A stretch of 64,000 nucleotides of DNA from Selenomonas sp. oral taxon 920 (GCF_001717585.1 NZ_CP017042.1:248001-312000), one strand, 5' to 3'; positions 9,098 to 16,307 are shown, counted from the first letter of the stretch. The notes: generated by a model from the letters alone, not told the origin. Numbers and translations: made by a program.

Positions 9098-9624
9098 TGC
9101 AGGAGCTCCTATACACTGCATTGGATGTCGCCTGCATTATTGATATGGAGGGATTATCTGTGCAGGAAGCCGTTCTCCTTGCGCAGCGGATGCACGCAGA
9201 GGACAAATCCTTTTTGGCGATGGAGTATCGGCAAAATTATCGAAAATGGCTGTGGGACATATTGTATTGGTCGGACTATATGCAGGACAAAATTGCTCTT
9301 GATGCCGAGTTCCCGTCGGTACAAGCCGTTTCTGATGGGTCGTTGGACGTATCTGACTGGATGCGTGATGACTTTGACTTGGATCTCTTTTTCAAGAAGC
9401 TGCGTGTGCAAATTCTTTATTTTGGGAAAAAAGATTATGCCCGCATGAAACTCAGGACGTTAATGGCGGCATACGGATATCAACGCCGCTCGAAGGACTT
9501 TGTACGCTTCCTAAAAACTCGGCTCATTTTTTACCATATTCAAACAGCACTTCGAGGAAATGAGGTCTGCGATGTGGAGACGATGGACAGTCTTGATGAT
9601 ATGATTACGTTTCGTGTGCTGTAA
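9097..9624 (+). CDS. unknown partner of helicase-HNH protein, 175 aa
   Basis: Not recognised. The ATG shares one base with the helicase stop (TGATG), so the two proteins are almost certainly translated together. The 175-residue product is predicted soluble and mostly helical, with many aromatic and acidic residues (RQNYRKWLWDILYWSDYMQ, DWMRDDFDLDLFFKKL) and no obvious catalytic motif. Codon use is AT-rich like the helicase gene. It may be a regulatory, sensing or inhibitory subunit of the helicase-nuclease. A hairpin terminator starts 31 bp after its stop, so the cassette has only two genes. Confidence 0.75.
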   Translation: MQELLYTALDVACIIDMEGLSVQEAVLLAQRMHAEDKSFLAMEYRQNYRKWLWDILYWSDYMQDKIALDAEFPSVQAVSDGSLDVSDWMRDDFDLDLFFKKLRVQILYFGKKDYARMKLRTLMAAYGYQRRSKDFVRFLKTRLIFYHIQTALRGNEVCDVETMDSLDDMITFRVL

Positions 9625-9654
9625 AGCGCAGCCCCCGTAATCTAAGAAATGGAT

Positions 9655-9696
9655 AAGAAAACCGCCTAGAGTTGGTGACTGCAGGCGGGTCTTCTT
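9655..9696. terminator. bidirectional intrinsic terminator
   Basis: AAGAAAACCGCCT at 9655-9667 pairs with AGGCGGGTCTTCTT at 9683-9696 across a 15-nt loop. T-rich tails on both strands let it end the helicase cassette on the plus strand and the small toxin-like transcript on the minus strand. Confidence 0.7.
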
Positions 9697-9769
9697 ATGG
9701 TCTCAAGGCTGCGATACAGATTGTCACAAGAAAGATGAACGACAGAAAATCGTATAGAGTTACAAGTAT
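9695..9769 (-). pseudogene. decayed type I toxin-like peptide
   Basis: A 24-codon minus-strand frame reads VTLYDFLSFIFLVTICIAAL and ends RP-stop at 9695. A short hydrophobic peptide with this N-terminus resembles the small membrane toxins of Firmicute type I toxin-antitoxin loci (TxpA/BsrG and holin-like types). A purine-rich GAGAGGGGGG ribosome site lies at the right distance, but where ATG is expected the sequence reads ATA CTT GTA, so the start codon looks lost. A promoter upstream and the bidirectional terminator downstream complete the unit. The antisense antitoxin RNA was not located. The family assignment is from memory of the general pattern and is tentative. Confidence 0.35.
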
Positions 9770-9825
9770 CGCCCCCCTCTCTTGAGGAGACTAACCGCCT
9801 ACCGTCGTTGACAACATCTGCGTGC

Positions 9826-9854
9826 ATTATAGACTGAAAATATTTGTCTGTGAA
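9826..9854 (-). promoter_or_regulatory. predicted promoter of the toxin-like transcript
   Basis: On the minus strand: TTCACA (9854-9849), a 17-bp spacer, TATAAT (9831-9826). It would start RNA near 9820, giving a roughly 50-nt leader before the toxin-like frame and ending at the hairpin 9655-9696. Confidence 0.5.
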
Positions 9855-9925
9855 CTGTTGTTTTACATTGGTACATCGGCAATAAAAACTCTCCTGTATA
9901 CACGCCGAACTCCGTCAAAAATCCA

Positions 9926-9954
9926 TTGACAATGATTCCCTGTGGTGCTACTAT
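9926..9954 (+). promoter_or_regulatory. strong predicted promoter upstream of the dehydrogenase
   Basis: A perfect TTGACA at 9926-9931, exactly 17 bp, then TACTAT at 9949-9954. It lies 155 bp ahead of the dehydrogenase start codon, and an intrinsic terminator stands between. Confidence 0.7.
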
Positions 9955-9960
9955 GATGGC

Positions 9961-10087
9961 GCAGGAAATCCTGCGGGAACTATTCTGTTGAAAAGAAGTG
10001 CAATCCACCATGAAACGGCTGGTTTCCACACAGTTCGTCATGAGTCCATAGCGTCCAAGCGCATACCATTGCGTTTGGACTTTTTTG
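9961..10087 (+). ncRNA. structured leader or small RNA upstream of the dehydrogenase
   Basis: Transcription from the 9926 promoter would give about 127 nt before the terminator at 10053-10087. The RNA opens with a GCAGGA-AA-TCCTGC hairpin near 9962 and carries a second possible hairpin, GAAAC-GGCT-GGTTTC, near 10011. A 13-codon frame (MKRLVSTQFVMSP) begins with the ATG at 10010 but has no convincing ribosome site. I recognise no known riboswitch or T-box. It could be an attenuator controlling the dehydrogenase or an independent small RNA. Confidence 0.45.
10053..10087 (+). terminator. intrinsic terminator inside the dehydrogenase leader
   Basis: GTCCAAGCGCA pairs with TGCGTTTGGAC (one G-U pair) around a 6-nt loop, followed by TTTTTTG. 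It ends 21 bp before the dehydrogenase start and leaves the ribosome site AGGAGG just outside. Confidence 0.75.
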
Positions 10088-10108
10088 CATTTTTAGGAGG
10101 TAATCGTC

Positions 10109-11068
10109 ATGTCAGTCAACAGGGGAAAAGTTGTCATCATCGGAACGAGCAACGTCGGTTCTGCCGTACTCAACAAGATCACGGATTTTCAGCTTGCCTC
10201 GGAGATCGCGCTGATTGATCTCGACATGGATCGCGCGCGCGGCGAGGCGCTTGACACGAGCCACGCCATGTCCTCGCCATACAGCACGAACATCAAGATT
10301 CATCCGGGCACATACGAGGACTGCCGGGACGCGGCGTTTATCGTTATCACCGCAGGACCGTCGATTCTGCCTGGCGAGACGCCCGACCGCCTAAAGCTCG
10401 CGAGCACAAACACAAAGATCATGCGCTCCATATTCTCCGAGATCGTGAAATACACGAAGGAAGCCATGATCATCATGATTACGAACCCTCTCGATGTTGC
10501 GACCTACGTCGTCTCGACCGAGTTCGACTATCCGCGCGAAAAGATCCTCGGCACGGGTACAATGCTCGAAACATACCGTTTCCGCTACCTCCTCGCCGAA
10601 CACTATGCGATGGATCCGAAGAACATCCACGGCTACGTGCTCGGCGAGCACGGCAATGACGCCTTTGTTGCGTGGTCGACCGTCAACTGTGCGGGGCTTG
10701 GCATCGACCATCTCGACGAGTATTTTCATTTCAAGGAAAAGCTCAACCGCCGCGATGTCGAGCAGGGGCTCATCCAGGCCGCCTACGATGTCATCAACCT
10801 CAAGGGCTTTACGAATACGGGCATCGCGATGGTCGCCTGCCGCTTCATCAAGGCGATCCTCTACAACGAACATACAATCCTGCCCTGTGCTGCCGTCATG
10901 AACGGCGAGTACGGAATGAAGGATGTAGCGCTCTCCATCCCACGCATGATCGCGCAGGACGGCATCGTGCGGTCATTTGAAGTGCGCCTTGCGGACGAGG
11001 AGATGGAAAAACTCCGCCGCGCACAGAAGAGTGTCCGCGCAGCGCTTGACGGAGCGGGTGTGAAGTAA
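10109..11068 (+). CDS. L-lactate/malate dehydrogenase family protein
   Basis: NAD-dependent 2-hydroxyacid dehydrogenase of the LDH/MDH family, 319 residues. The nucleotide fold shows GTSNVGSAV at 12-20 and an acidic end of strand two (LIDLD) favouring NADH. Catalytic residues visible are N126 in ITNPLD, R157 in MLETYRFRY, and H181 in GEHG; the usual aspartate before the arginine is glutamate (E154). The specificity loop reads AGPSILPGETPDR: at the position that is Gln in LDH and Arg in MDH there is Ile86, and the following arginine is displaced. The substrate is therefore uncertain, possibly a bulkier 2-oxo acid. A promoter-leader-terminator unit lies upstream. Confidence 0.82.
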   Translation: MSVNRGKVVIIGTSNVGSAVLNKITDFQLASEIALIDLDMDRARGEALDTSHAMSSPYSTNIKIHPGTYEDCRDAAFIVITAGPSILPGETPDRLKLASTNTKIMRSIFSEIVKYTKEAMIIMITNPLDVATYVVSTEFDYPREKILGTGTMLETYRFRYLLAEHYAMDPKNIHGYVLGEHGNDAFVAWSTVNCAGLGIDHLDEYFHFKEKLNRRDVEQGLIQAAYDVINLKGFTNTGIAMVACRFIKAILYNEHTILPCAAVMNGEYGMKDVALSIPRMIAQDGIVRSFEVRLADEEMEKLRRAQKSVRAALDGAGVK

Positions 11069-11080
11069 GCTCCGTCAAGA

Positions 11081-11110
11081 TTGACGGATACGATCTTCCT
11101 GTTCTATAAT
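11081..11110 (+). promoter_or_regulatory. possible promoter downstream of the dehydrogenase
   Basis: TTGACG at 11081-11086, an 18-bp spacer and a perfect TATAAT at 11105-11110. It points at the HxlR gene, but the hairpin 11135-11174 lies between, so transcripts may stop early or be attenuated. Confidence 0.45.
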
Positions 11111-11134
11111 GAACACCGTTCTGCATCCGAAATG

Positions 11135-11174
11135 AAAAGAGCCGTCCGAATTTGTAGAGAGGGCGGCTCTTCTT
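11135..11174 (+). terminator. intrinsic terminator after the dehydrogenase
   Basis: AAGAGCCGTCC at 11137-11147 pairs with GGGCGGCTCTT at 11161-11171 (one G-U), followed by a short T-rich stretch. Confidence 0.7.
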
Positions 11175-11214
11175 ATGGATATGAGATGTTCAGCAAAGAT
11201 TTGGAGGTGGACTT

Positions 11215-11562
11215 ATGGAGCGTGGAAGCTGCGTGCCGCAGGGAACAGAGATCGTACAGACGGGATTTCACTACACATTGTCCCTGATCGGCGGCAAGTA
11301 CAAGATGGCGATTCTCTATCTGCTCGCCGAGCACGGTGTACTTCGTCATAACGCGATTCATCGGCGGATTGCAGGGATTCCGTACAAGACGCTCGCTGTC
11401 GTGCTGAAGGAACTCGCGGCGGATGGGCTTGTCGTGCGGACGGAGTATCCGCAGGTACCGCCCAAGGTGGAGTATGCCCTCACGGAGCGCGGGCGGTCGC
11501 TTATCCCGATCCTGCACAGCATGTGTGACTGGGGCGAGCAGCATAGGGATGACTTACGATAA
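11215..11562 (+). CDS. HxlR family transcriptional regulator
   Basis: A 115-residue winged-helix repressor or activator of the HxlR family: LSLIGGKYKMAILYLL at about 23-38, HNAIHRRIAGIPYKTLAVVL for the recognition helix, and VEYALTERGRSLIPIL in the wing. Such proteins often control redox or aldehyde stress genes and usually act as dimers. It converges on the flavoprotein gene with a 9-bp overlap of the 3' ends, and family precedent makes that gene its likely target. Ribosome site TTGGAGG. Confidence 0.85.
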   Translation: MERGSCVPQGTEIVQTGFHYTLSLIGGKYKMAILYLLAEHGVLRHNAIHRRIAGIPYKTLAVVLKELAADGLVVRTEYPQVPPKVEYALTERGRSLIPILHSMCDWGEQHRDDLR

Positions 11563-12108
11563 CGCCGCCACAAAACGCGCGTAGTTCTCCGCGCTGCGCT
11601 CAATCTCCCCTGTCGTCGAGTGATAGTCCTCGCCCGGCACAAGCTCCGCACCGTAAAAGGCGAAGAACGGCTGATAGTCGGCGCGGCAGTAGTACCGCAG
11701 TGTCGTTTCAAACGGGGCGAGCAGCTGCGCGAGCGTATAGTGGTATCGTCCGTCGATGCTGTAATCCTCCGCGCGCACGCCCGTTGTGACCGCGAGCGCG
11801 ACCTTGCGCCCCTCCAATTTATCCCCGCCGTTTCTCCCGTATGCCCAGCCGTGCGTCAGCACCTCGTCGAACCATGTCTTCAGCAGCGGCGGGCAGGAGA
11901 ACCAGTAGATCGGGAACTGAAAGACCAGGCTGCCGTGCGCCTCGATGAGCCGATGCTCGCGCTCCACATCAATTCGCCCGTTGGGATAGCACGCGGCAAG
12001 CGTGTGGATCGTACAGAGGTCAGGATATTTGCGCAGCTCTGTCAGCCATCGCTTGTTGATGACGGACTCTTCGAGATTCGGATGCGCGGCGATAATCAAT
12101 GTCTTCAT
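11554..12108 (-). CDS. NAD(P)H dehydrogenase (quinone) family flavoprotein
   Basis: A flavodoxin-fold oxidoreductase of the KefF/MdaB/YwrO type, 184 residues from the ATG at 12108 (GGAGG 8 bp upstream; a longer open frame exists but has no initiation signals). KTLIIAAHPNLEESVINK is the FMN-phosphate segment, and FQFPIYWFSCPPLLKTWFDEVL near residues 77-98 and WAYGRNGGDKLEGRK are family signatures. Such enzymes make two-electron reductions of quinones or protect K+ efflux systems. It pairs with the HxlR regulator, and a palindrome lies just upstream. Confidence 0.82.
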   Translation of the reverse strand: MKTLIIAAHPNLEESVINKRWLTELRKYPDLCTIHTLAACYPNGRIDVEREHRLIEAHGSLVFQFPIYWFSCPPLLKTWFDEVLTHGWAYGRNGGDKLEGRKVALAVTTGVRAEDYSIDGRYHYTLAQLLAPFETTLRYYCRADYQPFFAFYGAELVPGEDYHSTTGEIERSAENYARFVAALS

Positions 12109-12125
12109 AAAGAAAACCTCCATTT

Positions 12126-12142
12126 CTATCGTTGAATGATAG
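12126..12142. promoter_or_regulatory. possible operator upstream of the flavoprotein gene
   Basis: The inverted repeat CTATC-N7-GATAG sits 18-34 bp upstream of the flavoprotein start, at about the expected promoter position. HxlR proteins bind such dyads; assignment to the neighbouring regulator is by position only. Confidence 0.35.
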
Positions 12143-12212
12143 CGCATGGAGGGATGGGGCACAAGAACGCACTTTTTCGTGGGGTACTTACAGAAGGGGA
12201 AGTGTTCAAAGA

Positions 12213-12246
12213 AAAATCCTCTCGTATGGTAATGCGAGAGGATTTT
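12213..12246 (-). terminator. terminator of the oxoacid oxidoreductase operon
   Basis: AAAATCCTCTCG pairs perfectly with CGAGAGGATTTT around a 10-nt loop, with a T-rich tail on the minus strand. It lies 14 bp beyond the gamma-subunit stop and can work in both directions. Confidence 0.8.
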
Positions 12247-12259
12247 GTGTGTTTGAAAT

Positions 12260-12790
12260 TTAGTTTGCCGCCGCCTCATATCCGACCATCAGTGCCTGCA
12301 TATTCGCGTCGACGGTATGCGGCGGGACACGGTTTGCGACGGCGTTCTTTACGGCGTCGAGAGGGACAATGCCGGAGACGCGCGTGATCGCGCCGAGGGC
12401 GACAATGTTTGCAAAGAGAGACTTGCCGATCTTCTCGATGGCGAGCGTCGTGATGGGGACGGCGACAACGTGTGCCGCCTGCGGGACGCTGGGGACGAGC
12501 TCGCTGTCAACGATCAGGATGCCCCTCTCGGGGTCGAGATCGCCCGCGTACTTGTCTGCCGCCGCCTGTGTCATGGCGAGTACAATATCGGGATGCTCGA
12601 CGTGCGGATGATAGATCGCGCCGTCGCTCACGATGACCTCGGAGCGGGACGCGCCGCCGCGTGCCTCAGGGCCATATGACTGCGACTGTGCGACATTCCT
12701 GCCGCACGCGGTCGCCGCCTCGGCGAAGATAATGGCGGCGGTGATCACGCCCTGTCCGCCAGAGCCTGAGAGACGAAGTTCCTTGTGCAT
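12260..12790 (-). CDS. korC: 2-oxoacid:ferredoxin oxidoreductase, gamma subunit
   Basis: 176 residues from the ATG at 12790 (MHKELRLSGSGGQGV); the longer open frame upstream is only overlap with the beta-subunit gene. The family signature is LSGSGGQGVITAAIIFAEA followed by SYGPEARGGASRSEV at residues 35-50. It is the last gene of a D-A-B-C operon, one base after korB. In four-subunit 2-oxoglutarate or branched 2-oxoacid ferredoxin oxidoreductases this subunit helps form the CoA-binding part. The reaction is oxidative decarboxylation to acyl-CoA with reduction of ferredoxin, or the reverse. Confidence 0.88.
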   Translation of the reverse strand: MHKELRLSGSGGQGVITAAIIFAEAATACGRNVAQSQSYGPEARGGASRSEVIVSDGAIYHPHVEHPDIVLAMTQAAADKYAGDLDPERGILIVDSELVPSVPQAAHVVAVPITTLAIEKIGKSLFANIVALGAITRVSGIVPLDAVKNAVANRVPPHTVDANMQALMVGYEAAAN

Positions 12791-12791
12791 A

Positions 12792-13643
12792 TCAGAGCCC
12801 TCCCGCACGACGCTGAATCTCGGCGTTTGCCATGCCGTACTCCTCGCCCGTGCATTCGTAGAGCAGTCCGATGGGGAACTTCTCCGGTGCACGCTTCTCG
12901 GGCGGAAGCTTGTCCCATGCCGCCTTCATGACGGCGGAGTTCTTCATCCATGTGAGCATCGCGGCGGGTGATCCCATCTTGTTCTTGCGCCCGTAGGCGG
13001 TCGGACACTGCACCATCGCCTCGACGAGGGCGAAGCCGTGATTTTTGAGCCCGCCCGCAATCATCTGCGTGAGATGTTTGACGTGGAACGCCGTCGAGCG
13101 TGCGACATAGGTCGCGCCTGCTGCCTCAGCGATGCGGCACGCGTCAAGCGGGCGGTCGATCGTCCCGTATGGTGCGGTCGCCGTCATTTTGCCCGGCGGT
13201 GTCGTCGGCGAGGACTGCCCGCCCGTCATGCCGTAGATGTTGTTGTTGAAGAGCACAACCGTCAGATCGACATTGCGCCGACAGCCGTGCAGGAAATGGT
13301 TGCCGCCAATGGCAGTGCAGTCGCCGTCTCCTGTGATGACGATGACGTTCAGCTCAGGGCGTGCGAGTTTAATGCCGGTTGCGAACGGAATGGCTCGTCC
13401 GTGCGCTGTATGTACCGTGTCGAAATCCATATAGCCCGAGCCGCGCGAGGAACAGCCGATGCCGGAGACAATGACGGTGTTGTCCTGCGTAAAGCCCGCC
13501 GTCCCCTCAATCGCCTCGGCGATACACTTCAGCGCCGTGCCGTTGCCGCAGCCCGGACACCAGAGGTGGGGCAGGCGGTTCTGACGAAAGAATTGCTCGA
13601 AGCCGCGGTCGATCTCCGTGTGTGTAGTCATCTCCGTGCTCAT
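12792..13643 (-). CDS. korB: 2-oxoacid:ferredoxin oxidoreductase, beta subunit (ThDP-binding)
   Basis: 283 residues from the ATG at 13643 (GAGGAGG upstream, and ATGA overlap with korA). It binds thiamine diphosphate and Mg: GDGDCTAIGGNHFLHGCRRN followed by NNNIYGMTGGQSSPTT is the classical GDG...N motif at about residues 100-145. WCPGCGNGTALK near residue 28 and GIGCSSRGSGYMDFDT near 60 are also typical of KorB. Together with korA it makes the catalytic core. Confidence 0.92.
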   Translation of the reverse strand: MSTEMTTHTEIDRGFEQFFRQNRLPHLWCPGCGNGTALKCIAEAIEGTAGFTQDNTVIVSGIGCSSRGSGYMDFDTVHTAHGRAIPFATGIKLARPELNVIVITGDGDCTAIGGNHFLHGCRRNVDLTVVLFNNNIYGMTGGQSSPTTPPGKMTATAPYGTIDRPLDACRIAEAAGATYVARSTAFHVKHLTQMIAGGLKNHGFALVEAMVQCPTAYGRKNKMGSPAAMLTWMKNSAVMKAAWDKLPPEKRAPEKFPIGLLYECTGEEYGMANAEIQRRAGGL

Positions 13644-14791
13644 GCCCGCACCTCCTCGCTCATCTGACGAATCGCCGCCGTGATTTCCTGCGGCGTGAAG
13701 TCCAGCATATTGTATTTGAGACACGGACGAACGGGCGTACCGTGCGCCGCACGCGTGACCTCACCCACGAGCTGGCCGTAGTTCAGCTCCGCGACAAGGA
13801 TGCTTTTCACGCGGTCGGCGAGCCGTCCGACGGCGGCATCGGCAAAGGGCCAGATCGTCTTGAGACGCAGGAAGCCGACACGTATGCCCTCCGCTCGCGC
13901 AGTACGTACCGCCTCGTACGCCGTGCGCGCTGTGCCGCCGTAGCTGACGACGGCGTACTCCGCGTCCTCCATAAAGGCTTCCTCCGTGTGGATGATCTCA
14001 TCGCCCACACGATTGATTTTCTCGTGGAGACGGTGGATCAGCTGCTCCGTGACGACGGGGCTGCCCGAGGGAAAGCCCGTCTCATCGTGGAGAAGCCCCG
14101 TGACGTGGATGCGGCAGCCGTCGCCGAAACGCGCGACATCGGGCACAAGGTCCTCGCCCACGGCAAAGGGCTGATAACCCTCGGCACGGTTTTTTTTCGG
14201 AAGACGGCGCGGATAGATGTCCAGCTCGTTCGCCGTCGGGAGTGTGACATTCTCGCGCAGATGCCCGACGATCTCGTCCGTCAGCAGAATGACGGGCGTA
14301 CGGAAACGCTCGGCGTAGTTCACGGACATCACCGCCAGATCGAACGACTCGCGCACGCTCCACGGCGAGAGCGCGATGATCGGATGGTCGCCGTGCGTGC
14401 CCCAACGCGCCTGCATGACATCGCCCTGTGACGGCGCGGTCGGCTGTCCCGTCGAGGGGCCGACGCGCTGTACATTCACCACGACGCACGGGATCTCCGC
14501 GCACGCCGCATAGCCGATCAGCTCCTGTTTCAGAGAGAAGCCCGGGCCGCTCGTCGCGTCCATCACCTTCGCGCCCGCGAGTGACGCACCGAGGATCGCC
14601 CCCATCGCGCCGATCTCGTCCTCCATCTGGAGGAACGTGCCGCCGATCTTCGGCAGCAGCTTTGCCATCTGCTCGGCGATCTCCGTGGACGGCGTGATTG
14701 GATAGCCTGCGAAGAACGTCACCCCCGCCGCAATCGCGCCCTCGGCGATCGCCTCGTTGCCCTGCATGAGCCTTGCTTTCGTCTCGCTCAT
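13640..14791 (-). CDS. korA: 2-oxoacid:ferredoxin oxidoreductase, alpha subunit
   Basis: 383 residues from the ATG at 14791, matching KorA in length and in segments: QGNEAIAEGAIAAGVTFFAG, YPITPSTEIAEQM, QMEDEIGAMGAILGASLAG, ATSGPGFSLKQE and QARWGTHGDHP. The gene overlaps korD upstream and korB downstream by 4 bp each, so the complex is translationally coupled. Gene order and the separate ferredoxin subunit point to 2-oxoglutarate as substrate, in line with a reductive TCA or amino-acid metabolism. A branched-chain or aromatic oxoacid cannot be excluded. Confidence 0.9.
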   Translation of the reverse strand: MSETKARLMQGNEAIAEGAIAAGVTFFAGYPITPSTEIAEQMAKLLPKIGGTFLQMEDEIGAMGAILGASLAGAKVMDATSGPGFSLKQELIGYAACAEIPCVVVNVQRVGPSTGQPTAPSQGDVMQARWGTHGDHPIIALSPWSVRESFDLAVMSVNYAERFRTPVILLTDEIVGHLRENVTLPTANELDIYPRRLPKKNRAEGYQPFAVGEDLVPDVARFGDGCRIHVTGLLHDETGFPSGSPVVTEQLIHRLHEKINRVGDEIIHTEEAFMEDAEYAVVSYGGTARTAYEAVRTARAEGIRVGFLRLKTIWPFADAAVGRLADRVKSILVAELNYGQLVGEVTRAAHGTPVRPCLKYNMLDFTPQEITAAIRQMSEEVRA

Positions 14792-14988
14792 TTGCTCTCC
14801 CTCCGCTCCACGAATATCGCAAAATCGGGACAGCGCATCTCGCACTGCCCGCACGCGATACAGTCCTCGGGGCGGACGGGTACGATCTTGCCGAGCAGGC
14901 TCACCTCGAGCACCTGCTTCGGGCAGAACGCGGCGCAGATGCCGCAGCCCTTGCACCGCTTTTCCTTGATATACAGCTCACCCTTCAT
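14788..14988 (-). CDS. korD: 2-oxoacid:ferredoxin oxidoreductase, ferredoxin subunit
   Basis: A 66-residue 2[4Fe-4S] protein with two C-x2-C-x2-C-x3-C clusters: CKGCGICAAFCPKQ at 12-25 and CIACGQCEMRCPDF at 43-56. It passes electrons from the ThDP subunits to external ferredoxin. The chosen start is MKGELYIKEK, behind a GGGAG site; the longer open frame upstream runs into the promoter. It is the first gene of the operon. Confidence 0.88.
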   Translation of the reverse strand: MKGELYIKEKRCKGCGICAAFCPKQVLEVSLLGKIVPVRPEDCIACGQCEMRCPDFAIFVERRESK

Positions 14989-15072
14989 GGCGTCAACTCC
15001 CGCCGGGATGTGGAAGAACATCCCCAATAATACACAAAATATCTTTTCCCATTTGTATTTGATGGTGAGATC

Positions 15073-15102
15073 ATTATAACAGAAAATACAGACAGGATAC
15101 AA
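15073..15102 (-). promoter_or_regulatory. predicted promoter of korDABC
   Basis: Minus strand: TTGTAT (15102-15097), an 18-bp spacer, and a perfect TATAAT (15078-15073), 85 bp before the korD start. The remaining bases of the 15000-15200 gap show nothing further. Confidence 0.6.
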
Positions 15103-15200
15103 TGCAAGAATGAACATATTCCTGCAGCGGCGACGCAGACAACAAACTTGACGCACCGTACATCCTGTAGTAATCTACAGGCGAAAAAGGAGGGGATTTC

Positions 15201-15653
15201 TTGAATTTTTATACCTATGACTATATCACGGCGCACAGCCAGTTCGGCGATAATGTCTGGTATGTGCTTTCATTTCTCGCGCTCGCTGCGCTGCTCGTCG
15301 TGAGCGTGAAGGATCTGCGCAACCGCCTTGCAACGCGCTACCGCGACCTCATCGTCATTCTGTTTCTCACGGTCGCATTCCTCGGAGGAATGCAGTGGAA
15401 CGACTACAACCGCACGAAGAGCGATGTGGAGGCGACCTCACGTATGGCGCAGTTCCTCCACAGCCTCAGCGTGGATCTGGACGTGCCCGTGCAAAAAATC
15501 CGCACCAACTCGACGTATTTGAAACAGGGAATGCTCGTTGATGTGCAGGGGACGTTTTACGCGGTGACATTCAATGCGGACTTTACCTCGTTTCAGTACG
15601 AGCGGACGCATCTTCTGAACCGCGATGTGAAGATTGTGGACAAGGAGGACTGA
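15201..15653 (+). CDS. DUF3290 family membrane protein
   Basis: 150 residues starting with TTG at 15201, supported by an AAAAAGGAGGGG ribosome site. Two membrane helices (about 20-38 and 49-64) precede a C-terminal soluble domain (TYLKQGMLVDVQGTFYAVTF). DUF3290 proteins are regularly encoded next to DUF421 proteins, as here, and probably form a membrane pair of unknown function. The DUF421 gene starts 1 bp after its stop. Confidence 0.78.
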   Translation: MNFYTYDYITAHSQFGDNVWYVLSFLALAALLVVSVKDLRNRLATRYRDLIVILFLTVAFLGGMQWNDYNRTKSDVEATSRMAQFLHSLSVDLDVPVQKIRTNSTYLKQGMLVDVQGTFYAVTFNADFTSFQYERTHLLNRDVKIVDKED

Positions 15654-15654
15654 C

Positions 15655-16302
15655 ATGCTGATCTACTCTCTGATGATGGGCAAGCTCGCGCTCGGTCTCT
15701 TGTGTCTCATCGTCCAGATCAACCTGCTCGGCAAGGGCAACCTCGCGCCGAACTCCGCGACCGATCAGGTGCAGAACTACGTCCTCGGCGGCATCATCGG
15801 CGGCGTGATTTACAACAACGCTATATCGATTTTGGACTTTTTGCTCGTGCTGATCGCGTGGACACTGCTCGTACTGGTCCTGAAATATCTCAAGATGAAC
15901 AGCGGTGCGATCAAGGACTTCGTCGACGGCAGTCCCGCCGTGGTGATCGAGCGCGGCAAGATCCTGATGGATGAGTGTATGCGGCACGGAATGCTCGCGC
16001 ATGACATCATGCTTAAACTTCGTATGGCGGGGGTCTACTATGTAAAGGATGTAAAGCGTGCTGTGCTCGAGCCGAATGGACAGCTCACCGTTATCCAGTA
16101 CGGCGAGCAGAACGCCCGCTATCCGCTCATCCTCGACGGACAGGTGGACGAGGACATCCTCGAACTCATCGAAAAGGATCGCGTCTGGCTCAACGCCGAG
16201 CTGCGTGCGGCGGACTGCGCGGTGAAGGACATCTACATCGGTGAGTATAAGGATGGCGAGCTGATTGTCCATCCGTATGAGAAGATTGTGAGTACCAACT
16301 GA
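15655..16302 (+). CDS. DUF421 domain membrane protein (YetF-like)
   Basis: 215 residues from the ATG at 15655. Three hydrophobic helices lie in the first 85 residues, then a DUF421-type cytoplasmic domain with DGSPAVVIERGKILMDECMRHG and MLKLRMAGVYYVKDVKRAVLE. Close relatives (YetF, YrbG) are uncharacterised, with some linked to sporulation or stress in Bacillus. It is coupled to the DUF3290 gene. The operon ends at the unusual terminator beginning 5 bp later. Confidence 0.82.
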   Translation: MLIYSLMMGKLALGLLCLIVQINLLGKGNLAPNSATDQVQNYVLGGIIGGVIYNNAISILDFLLVLIAWTLLVLVLKYLKMNSGAIKDFVDGSPAVVIERGKILMDECMRHGMLAHDIMLKLRMAGVYYVKDVKRAVLEPNGQLTVIQYGEQNARYPLILDGQVDEDILELIEKDRVWLNAELRAADCAVKDIYIGEYKDGELIVHPYEKIVSTN

Positions 16303-16307
16303 AAAAT

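Noticed and set aside
11554-12279. Longer start for the flavoprotein (241 aa)
   Set aside because: The extra 57 residues precede the conserved MKTLIIAAHPN start and run through a terminator hairpin.
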